A DNA stretch of 5,196 nucleotides, taken from positions 1 to 5,196 of the forward strand of contig JBKEAI010000104.1 of assembly GCA_047972145.1 (NCBI GenBank), written 5' to 3'. Position 1 is the stretch's first letter, and each line of letters opens with the position of its first letter. The notes below the pieces were generated by a model. The model was not told the origin of the DNA and did not search any database. It worked only from the letters and a program-made list of their open reading frames with translations. This document shows, one piece after another, positions 1-4,266 of the stretch. The stretch is from JAMLGJ01 sp047972145 (GTDB lineage Bacteria; Actinomycetota; Acidimicrobiia; Acidimicrobiales; Microtrichaceae). Position numbers and translations under genes: made by a program.

Positions 1-2
1 AT

Positions 3-509
3 CGCGATGCCCTCAAGGCGGCACTGTTGCGTCGACTGCTCGACGGCCGCAGCGAGCGTGACCTCGACCGGGCCGCAGGCCGTTACGCGACCAAGTTGGT
101 CGACCGCTCCCTACGGCCGGAAATGGTCGACGAGATCAGGCGTCACGTAGCCGCTGGACACGAGACCGTGTTCGTGTCGGCTTCGCTTGCCAACTACCTG
201 CGGCCGATCGCCCGCTACCTGCACATGACAGACGTGATCGCGGTGGAACTCGAATCGCGCGACGGTGTGTTGAACGGGAGGATGAGTAGCCCCAACGTGC
301 GGGCAGCCCAGAAGGCGGTTCGGATCCGGGAGTGGCTCGGTGCGCCGGCTGTGGGGCTGATCGAGGACGTTGAGATCTGGGGCTACGGCAACAGTTCGGG
401 TGACTATGAGCTCCTGGATCTGGCCGACCACGCCTACTGGCTCGGCAAGCCGTCCAAGCGACCCCGGGGTGTCATCCAGTTCGATACCCAGGGATTCCCG
501 GAGGGCTGA
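3..509 (+). CDS. HAD-IB family phosphatase, C-terminal part (5' end outside window)
   Basis: This is a haloacid dehalogenase superfamily hydrolase of the SerB/PgpC-like IB branch, presumably a cytoplasmic phosphomonoesterase. The frame is open from the first bases, and the TTG at 27 is not preceded by a ribosome-binding site, so the gene should begin upstream. The visible part has motif II (VSAS, catalytic Ser codon 177-179), a motif III lysine (Gln-Lys, Lys codon 312-314), and motif IV as GYGNSSGDYELL with the acidic residue codon at 402-404. In motif IV, Asn replaces the first Asp of the more usual GYGDS form, which is a common variant in this branch. The nucleophile motif DxDxT is missing because it lies beyond the window edge. 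Before motif III, the segment ELESRDGVLNGR matches the family pattern of a G-x-L-x-G turn. The substrate cannot be told from this part: phosphoserine, phosphatidylglycerophosphate or another lipid phosphate are all possible. The gene converges on the epimerase gene. Its stop codon lies inside a tandem duplication. Confidence 0.88.
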   Translation, partial: RDALKAALLRRLLDGRSERDLDRAAGRYATKLVDRSLRPEMVDEIRRHVAAGHETVFVSASLANYLRPIARYLHMTDVIAVELESRDGVLNGRMSSPNVRAAQKAVRIREWLGAPAVGLIEDVEIWGYGNSSGDYELLDLADHAYWLGKPSKRPRGVIQFDTQGFPEG

Positions 510-528
510 TGGCCCGGAGGGCTGATGG
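497..528. repeat. 16-bp perfect tandem duplication over the HAD stop codon
   Basis: The unit CCCGGAGGGCTGATGG occurs at 497-512 and again, without change, at 513-528. The first copy carries the last codons and the TGA stop of the phosphatase gene, and the second copy lies just downstream. No gap separates the copies. It looks like a recent slippage or short duplication that leaves the protein unaltered. Confidence 0.9.
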
Positions 529-565
529 GTAGCGTTCGGCCACGGTCGTGCCATGCTCGGGCCGC

Positions 566-661
566 GCCGGGCGTTGTGGCGGTGCCGGGCGTTGTGGCGG
601 TGCCGGGCGTTGCGGCGGTGCCGGGCAGTGCGGTCCACCGGGCAGTGCCGCACACCGGGCG
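566..661. repeat. 18-bp tandem repeat, about three good copies plus decayed copies
   Basis: The unit GCCGGGCGTTGTGGCGGT occurs at 566-583 and 584-601 identically, and at 602-619 with a single T-to-C change at 613. From about 620 the array decays into two related 17-bp units starting CCGGGCAGTGC (621-637 and 638-654) and a final CCGGGC. The array lies in the gap between convergent genes. It has no spacers, so it is not a CRISPR. The 18-bp period keeps a reading frame open on both strands, which explains the spurious long frames through it. Confidence 0.9.
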
Positions 662-701
662 GCGAAAGGTGCCCGTCAGATCTCGATGACCCTGGCCACT
701 T

Positions 702-733
702 GTTGTTGTCGGTGCCGGTTGTTGTCGGTGCTG
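702..733. repeat. 16-bp tandem duplication, one mismatch
   Basis: GTTGTTGTCGGTGCCG at 702-717 is followed directly by GTTGTTGTCGGTGCTG at 718-733. The core GTTGT..CGGTGCCGG resembles the 18-bp unit 100 bp upstream, so the two arrays may be relatives. The array ends 15 bases before the end of the epimerase gene. The rest of the 510-748 gap shows no gene, no RNA gene and no hairpin with a T-tract. Confidence 0.85.
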
Positions 734-748
734 CCGACGGTCTCCGGT

Positions 749-1645
749 TCAGCGGAGCAGGTCCTCGAGGGCGCCGCGCAGGTCGGGGTGAGCGAATGTG
801 AACCCGCTCTCGCGCAGGGCGCTGGGGACCACCCGCTGACTGGTCAACAGCAGGGAGTCGGCCAGCTCGCGTCCATAGCGCAGACGTGGGCCTGTCATAG
901 GCAGAACGGTGGTGGGTCTACCGAGAACCGAACCCAGTGTCTTGGTGAACCTCGCATTGCTCACAGGGTTGGGAGCGGTCAGGTTGACCGGTCCCGTCAC
1001 CCCGGCGCCCAGCAGGAACTCGATCGCAGCGACCTCGTCGTCGATGTGGATCCAGCTCAGGAACTGGCGTCCCGATCCGACCCTGCCGCCGAGGCCCATC
1101 CGGAACGGGGTCAGCTGCTTGGCGAGCGCGCCTCCCCTTGTGGAAAGGACGACTCCGGTACGTAGGTGGGTCACAGGGATGCCCGCCTTGTCGGCCGGCG
1201 CGGTGGCGGCTTCCCACTGCACGCACACCGAGGCGGGGAAGTCGTCACCAGCGGGACCCGACTCGTCGGTCTCACGGTCCGCGGTGTCGCCGTAGAAACC
1301 CACCGCGGAACCCGACAGGAACACCCCGGGTGGATGATCAAGGCCTGCGAGGGTCTCCGAGAGCAACGTCGTCGACTCGATCCGCGAACGGACGATCCGT
1401 GCCTTCTGCGATGCCGACCAGCGCTTGTCGCCGATCGGTTCTCCCGCGAGGTGGATCACCGCGCCGAGCCCTTCGAGGGCACTCGCTTCGATCTGGTGCT
1501 CCGAGGGGTTCCAACGGATGGTCTCACCGACGACGTTCGCGCTCTGGGGTCGGATGACGGGGAGCACTTTGTGGCCGTTGTCGCGCAGTGCTTCGACGAG
1601 TTCGCGCCCGATCAGCCCGGTCGAGCCTGTTACCGCTATGTCCAT
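749..1645 (-). CDS. TIGR01777-type NAD(P)-dependent epimerase (SDR39U1/YfcH-like)
   Basis: This 298-residue protein is an atypical extended short-chain dehydrogenase of the YfcH/SDR39U1 family, and its in vivo substrate is not known. The N-terminus has the nucleotide-binding glycine motif TGSTGLIG at residues 6-13. Family hallmarks follow in order: HLAGEP (65-70), SGSAVGFYGD (111-120), the VQWE segment (142-145), and LGGRVGSGRQFLSWIHIDD (185-203). The C-terminal 50 residues (LADSLLLTSQRVVPSALRESGF and on, about 261-296) match the DUF1731 domain that ends this family. A normal YxxxK catalytic pair is not evident, as is usual in the family. The length is typical. The ATG start at 1643-1645 has no strong ribosome-binding site and lies 47 nt behind the dprE2-like gene, so translation may depend on cotranscription. 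In mycobacteria the family member Rv2216 lies between dlaT and lipB, so its closeness here to lpd and the E2 gene looks like conserved context. Confidence 0.92.
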   Translation of the reverse strand: MDIAVTGSTGLIGRELVEALRDNGHKVLPVIRPQSANVVGETIRWNPSEHQIEASALEGLGAVIHLAGEPIGDKRWSASQKARIVRSRIESTTLLSETLAGLDHPPGVFLSGSAVGFYGDTADRETDESGPAGDDFPASVCVQWEAATAPADKAGIPVTHLRTGVVLSTRGGALAKQLTPFRMGLGGRVGSGRQFLSWIHIDDEVAAIEFLLGAGVTGPVNLTAPNPVSNARFTKTLGSVLGRPTTVLPMTGPRLRYGRELADSLLLTSQRVVPSALRESGFTFAHPDLRGALEDLLR

Positions 1646-1679
1646 GTCAGGTGGTGGTGCCGGGAGTGGCCGAGTGGAT

Positions 1680-1701
1680 CGTCACCGGTCCGTCACCGGT
1701 C
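1680..1701. repeat. 11-bp perfect tandem duplication over the dprE2-like stop codon
   Basis: CGTCACCGGTC occurs at 1680-1690 and again at 1691-1701. Read on the minus strand, the first copy carries the last codons and TGA stop (1693-1695) of the dprE2-like gene. The second copy is the immediate 3' flank. A second in-frame-looking TGA therefore follows, but in another frame because 11 is not a multiple of three. Confidence 0.85.
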
Positions 1702-2457
1702 TGCCACACGGCGCCAGATCGAGCGTGGGAGGTTGCGGAACGCGAAGAACACGTACGCCAGCAGACCTGGCACCCACACGACCTCCGAGCCCTTGGTGAG
1801 GCCGCCGGTGATCGCAGCGGCGACCTTGTCCGGGGTGGTGGAGAACGGTGCGGCGTCCATGCCCTCGGTCATCTTCGTGTGCACGAAGCCGGGGCGCACG
1901 ACCATCACCCTGATCCCGTGTTCGACCAGTTCGTCGCCCAGACCCTGTGCGAACGCATCGAGACCGGCCTTGGTGGCCCCGTATACGAAGTTGTCCTTGC
2001 GTGCGCGCACACCTGCGACCGAGGACATCAACACGATGGTTCCATGGCCCTGTTGGCGCATGTGCTGCGCGACGACCAGGCAGCTCGACACGAGACCCGC
2101 GCAGTTGATGTCGAAGGCCCGGGCCGCGAAGGCCGGGTCGGCCTCGAAGGCTTCCTGCGAGCCGAGGATCCCGGCGGGGGCGTACACGAGGTCGATGTCT
2201 GCGTGGGCCTCGAAGATCTCCCCGATCACCTTCTCGTGGCTCGCGAAGTCGGTGGACTCCCAGTGGACGGTCTCCACGTTCTTCGCACCTGCCGAGCGGG
2301 CGGCGTCTGCCACGACGTCCATGTCGTCCTCGGGGCGACCGGCGAGGATGACCGTGTCGCATCGGCGTCGCGCCAAGCGGGTGACGAGGCTACGTCCGAT
2401 GTCGGACCCTCCGCCCAGGACCAGTACCGATTGAACCTCGCCAAGGGCGTCTCGCAC
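1693..2457 (-). CDS. dprE2: DprE2-like short-chain dehydrogenase (decaprenylphosphoryl-2-keto-ribose reductase family)
   Basis: This 254-residue classical SDR resembles mycobacterial DprE2 (Rv3791), which reduces the 2-keto intermediate to decaprenylphosphoryl arabinose, the arabinosyl donor for cell-wall polymers. The Rossmann motif is GGGSDIG (15-21). The catalytic residues are Asn118, Ser146 and the Tyr159/Lys163 pair in YGATK. Segments typical of DprE2 are FVYGATKAGLDAF (157-169), VVRPGFVHTKM (186-196), KGSEVVWVP (222-230) and the end NLPRSIWRR. The C-terminus is hydrophobic around LLAYVFFAF, which would suit membrane association with a polyprenyl substrate. The GTG start at 2455-2457 was chosen because GGGAGG lies 5 nt upstream and gives 254 residues, the same length I recall for the mycobacterial protein. 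An ATG at 2514 would add 19 residues with no family counterpart. It is first in the minus-strand unit and divergent from the small peptide gene. DprE1 is not in the window, so the exact substrate is inferred; another SDR substrate is possible. Confidence 0.8.
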   Translation of the reverse strand: MRDALGEVQSVLVLGGGSDIGRSLVTRLARRRCDTVILAGRPEDDMDVVADAARSAGAKNVETVHWESTDFASHEKVIGEIFEAHADIDLVYAPAGILGSQEAFEADPAFAARAFDINCAGLVSSCLVVAQHMRQQGHGTIVLMSSVAGVRARKDNFVYGATKAGLDAFAQGLGDELVEHGIRVMVVRPGFVHTKMTEGMDAAPFSTTPDKVAAAITGGLTKGSEVVWVPGLLAYVFFAFRNLPRSIWRRVADR

Positions 2458-2462
2458 GCCGA

Positions 2463-2468
2463 CCTCCC
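2463..2468 (-). promoter_or_regulatory. Ribosome-binding site of the dprE2-like gene
   Basis: On the minus strand GGGAGG is followed by a 5-nt spacer (TCGGC) and then the GTG start. It is the strongest Shine-Dalgarno match in the minus-strand unit. It decides the start at 2457 over the upstream ATG at 2514. Confidence 0.8.
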
Positions 2469-2486
2469 GCAGTTGGTGTCCAAGGC

Positions 2487-2492
2487 AGGGTA
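2487..2492 (-). promoter_or_regulatory. Possible -10 element for the minus-strand unit
   Basis: The minus-strand hexamer TACCCT fits the actinobacterial TANNNT pattern. It lies about 18 nt before the GGGAGG ribosome-binding site, so a transcript starting 6-7 nt downstream would have a leader of roughly 22-24 nt. No convincing -35 hexamer is seen at 17-19 nt upstream, so this is tentative. Confidence 0.3.
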
Positions 2493-2540
2493 ATGCGTGC
2501 CCCGCCGACCCCACTCACGTGGCCCCCGCCCCCGACGCGC

Positions 2541-2578
2541 CCGGATCGCGCGGCGGGCCCCGGATCGCGCGGCGGGTC
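2541..2578. repeat. 19-bp tandem duplication in the divergent intergenic region
   Basis: CCGGATCGCGCGGCGGGCC at 2541-2559 is followed directly by a second copy at 2560-2578 with one C-to-T change at 2577. It lies between the divergent dprE2-like and small-peptide genes, upstream of the putative promoters on both sides. The unit is nearly all G and C. Confidence 0.88.
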
Positions 2579-2613
2579 CCGACCTGAGTCCGGGGCCCAG
2601 CCGAGTGGGCGGA

Positions 2614-2644
2614 CTGAGCCCGTCGGGAGCGCGGCGCTTAGCCT
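2614..2644 (+). promoter_or_regulatory. Putative leaderless promoter of the small membrane peptide gene
   Basis: The -10 hexamer TAGCCT at 2639-2644 fits TANNNT. It is followed by exactly 7 nt and then the GTG start at 2652, the spacing expected when transcription begins at the start codon itself. A weak -35-like CTGAGC lies at 2614-2619, 19 nt upstream. There is no Shine-Dalgarno sequence before the GTG. The lpd promoter downstream has the same geometry. Confidence 0.5.
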
Positions 2645-2651
2645 CGCGGCG

Positions 2652-2741
2652 GTGAGCACCCGCATGTTGATAATCCTCGCGCTCATATGTGGTCTCGCCG
2701 TGCTGGTCGCGTTCGCGATCCAGGCCATCCAGATCTTCTGA
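2652..2741 (+). CDS. Probable 29-residue single-span membrane peptide
   Basis: The predicted peptide starts with a short polar, basic N-terminus (Ser-Thr-Arg), followed by one continuous hydrophobic stretch from residue 5 to about 23 (MLIILALICGLAVLVAF), and ends in AIQAIQIF. It would be a single transmembrane helix with almost no soluble part. No known family is recognised. The GTG start at 2652 was chosen because it follows a TAGCCT -10 hexamer by 7 nt. The open frame continues upstream to 2493, but that part runs through a GC-rich tandem repeat and codes for proline- and arginine-rich filler. An ATG at 2664 is an alternative start. The gene contains two ATA codons and one TGT, which are unusual beside neighbours that avoid A/T-ending codons. 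It precedes lpd by 81 nt on the same strand. It may be a conserved small protein or a chance frame. Confidence 0.5.
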   Translation: MSTRMLIILALICGLAVLVAFAIQAIQIF

Positions 2742-2784
2742 ATCAAGGCACCGTCGGCCACCTTCGACGCTGCTCCTCGAAGCG

Positions 2785-2815
2785 GTGATCGCATGACCCC
2801 GGCGCTGGGTAGGCT
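2785..2815 (+). promoter_or_regulatory. Putative leaderless promoter of lpd
   Basis: The hexamer TAGGCT at 2810-2815 is followed by 7 nt and the GTG start at 2823. A weak -35-like GTGATC lies at 2785-2790, 19 nt upstream of the -10. No Shine-Dalgarno sequence precedes the GTG, in contrast to the E2 gene and the dprE2-like gene. The arrangement suggests an mRNA that begins at the GTG and serves lpd and the E2 gene together. Confidence 0.55.
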
Positions 2816-2822
2816 CCGTCAC

Positions 2823-4226
2823 GTGGAAGAGCAGCATTTCGACGTAGCGATCATCGGCGGCGGACCGGCCGGATACGGAGCGGCGCTCTACGGCGCCTCG
2901 GCCGGACTGAAGGTCGCGCTGGCAGAGAACGACCTGGTGGGTGGAACCTGCCTGCACCGGGGTTGCATCCCTGCCAAGGAGCTTCTGGAGACCGCGTCGA
3001 TCGTGCGCACGGTCCGCCGTGCGGGCGAGTTCGGGGTGGAGGTGGATGGCAAGGCGGTCGACTGGACCCGGACCCTCGCCCGAAAGCAGGAGGTCATCGA
3101 TCGCCTGACCGGTGGGGTCGTCCAACTGCTCAAGGGTCGCAAGGTGGACGTCTTCGATGCCACCGCCACGCTCGGAGCGAACCGCTCGGTACGCCTGGTG
3201 GGTTCCAACGGTGAGGAGACCACGATCTCCGCCGATGCTGTGATCCTCGCCAGCGGATCACGGCCCCGGATCATCCCGGGGTTCGAACCAGACGGGGTGC
3301 GGGTGGTCTCCTCCGACGAGTTCTTCCACATAGCGCAGGTTCCACTCGATGCGGTGGTGGTCGGCGGTGGTGCGATCGGCTGCGAGTTCGCATCCACGCT
3401 GTCGGACCTCGGCAGCAAGGTCACGATCCTCGAGGCGCTTCCCAAGATCCTGCCCGGTTGTGACCAGGACGTGACCAGGGCGGTTCAGCAGAGCTTCAAG
3501 AAGCGGGGCATCGAGGTGCGTACCGGCGTGTCGGTGACGGGCCACACCCCGAATGTCACGGGCACGAGCGTCCATCTCGACGGTCGAGAATCCCTGGAGA
3601 CCAACCTGGTGGTCGTGTCGGTAGGTCGTGTGCCCAACACCGAGAACCTCCTGGCAGAGGGCACCGGGGTGGAGATCACCGAGCGCGGGCACATCGCCGT
3701 GCAGGACGGGTACCGCACTGGCGAACCGAAGGTGTGGGCGATCGGTGACGTGATCGACACGCCGCAGTTGGCCCATGTCGGGTTCGCGGAGGCGATCGTC
3801 GCCATCAAGGACATCCTCGGCGAGGATCCTCAGCCGGTGGACAACTCACGCGTGCCCTGGGCGATCTACTGCCACCCCGAGGTGGCCTTCGCCGGCCACT
3901 CCGAGGAGTCGGCCAAGGAGGCCGGGATCGACGTGGTCACCTCCAAGCACCGCTTCTCCGCCAACAGCAGGGCGATGATCATCGACGACACCGAGGGTCT
4001 GGTGAAGATCATCGCGGCACGAAACGACGACGGCACCGCCGGCCAGGTGCTCGGGGTCCACATGGTCGGGCCGTGGGTGACCGAACAACTCTCGGGCGGA
4101 TACCTCGCGGTCAACTGGGAGGCGACCGTGGACGAGGTGGCCGCGTTCATCCAGCCGCATCCGTCGCTGTCGGAGCTCTTCGGTGAATCCGTGCTCTCGC
4201 TGACGGGCCGGTCGTTGCACGGATGA
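2823..4226 (+). CDS. lpd: Dihydrolipoyl dehydrogenase (E3)
   Basis: This 467-residue flavoprotein disulfide reductase reoxidises the dihydrolipoyl arm of 2-oxo acid dehydrogenase complexes and passes electrons through FAD to NAD+. The FAD-binding motif GGGPAG is at residues 12-17. The redox disulfide is Cys43/Cys48 in GGTCLHRGCIPAK, a form common in actinobacterial E3. The NAD-binding motif GGGAIG is at 181-186, and the second FAD motif AIGDV at 306-310. The C-terminal dimerisation domain ends with HPSLSE, giving His446 and Glu451 as the usual acid-base pair. The residue before it is Pro445 in IQPHPSLSE, where IHAHPTLSE is more common. The length is normal for the family. The GTG at 2823 was preferred over an ATG at 2793: it puts the FAD motif at the usual distance from the N-terminus and lies 7 nt after a -10 hexamer, whereas the ATG would lie upstream of that hexamer. 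The E2 gene follows after 40 nt, so the two are probably one operon. Confidence 0.96.
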   Translation: MEEQHFDVAIIGGGPAGYGAALYGASAGLKVALAENDLVGGTCLHRGCIPAKELLETASIVRTVRRAGEFGVEVDGKAVDWTRTLARKQEVIDRLTGGVVQLLKGRKVDVFDATATLGANRSVRLVGSNGEETTISADAVILASGSRPRIIPGFEPDGVRVVSSDEFFHIAQVPLDAVVVGGGAIGCEFASTLSDLGSKVTILEALPKILPGCDQDVTRAVQQSFKKRGIEVRTGVSVTGHTPNVTGTSVHLDGRESLETNLVVVSVGRVPNTENLLAEGTGVEITERGHIAVQDGYRTGEPKVWAIGDVIDTPQLAHVGFAEAIVAIKDILGEDPQPVDNSRVPWAIYCHPEVAFAGHSEESAKEAGIDVVTSKHRFSANSRAMIIDDTEGLVKIIAARNDDGTAGQVLGVHMVGPWVTEQLSGGYLAVNWEATVDEVAAFIQPHPSLSELFGESVLSLTGRSLHG

Positions 4227-4256
4227 CCCGCACACCCCCTTTCGCTGAACCGAACC

Positions 4257-4261
4257 AGGAG
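4257..4261 (+). promoter_or_regulatory. Ribosome-binding site of the E2 gene
   Basis: AGGAG is followed by a 5-nt spacer (CCCTG) and the ATG at 4267. The 40-nt lpd-E2 gap shows no separate promoter, which supports cotranscription with lpd. Confidence 0.75.
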
Positions 4262-4266
4262 CCCTG

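Noticed and set aside
111..653. Minus-strand frame with an Arg-His-Asn-Ala repeat
   Set aside because: The repeated peptide is just the 18-bp DNA repeat read in an open frame, and the rest is antisense to the HAD phosphatase.
628..653. Possible hairpin terminator (GTGCGG paired with CCGCAC)
   Set aside because: The stem is only 6 bp with a 14-nt loop and no T-tract on either side, so it is no better than expected by chance in GC-rich repeats.
566..733. Possible CRISPR array
   Set aside because: The units are directly adjacent with no spacers, are only 16-18 bp long, and no cas genes are in the window.
548..1165. Plus-strand frame beginning with Gly-Ala-Gly-Arg-Cys repeats
   Set aside because: It is the same 18-bp repeat translated, continuing antisense into the epimerase gene. 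No ribosome-binding site or family match was seen.
1166..2434. 422-codon open frame on the plus strand
   Set aside because: It is antisense to the epimerase and the dprE2-like gene, both with clear family motifs. The product is Arg/Ser/Pro-rich with no recognisable domain, as is typical of high-GC shadow frames.
2458..2514. Upstream ATG start (2514) for the dprE2-like gene
   Set aside because: The 19 extra residues have no counterpart in DprE2, and the good ribosome-binding site points to GTG 2457.
2493..2651. N-terminal extension of the small membrane peptide
   Set aside because: It runs through the 19-bp tandem duplication, gives Pro/Arg/Gly-rich filler, and lies upstream of the putative -10 hexamer.
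2793..2825. Upstream ATG start for lpd at 2793
   Set aside because: It adds ten residues before the usual N-terminus, and the ATG lies upstream of the likely -10 hexamer at 2810, so it would be absent from that transcript.
2226..3125. 299-codon open frame on the minus strand
   Set aside because: It overlaps the start of the dprE2-like gene in another frame and the first 300 bases of lpd antisense. It has no domain-like sequence.
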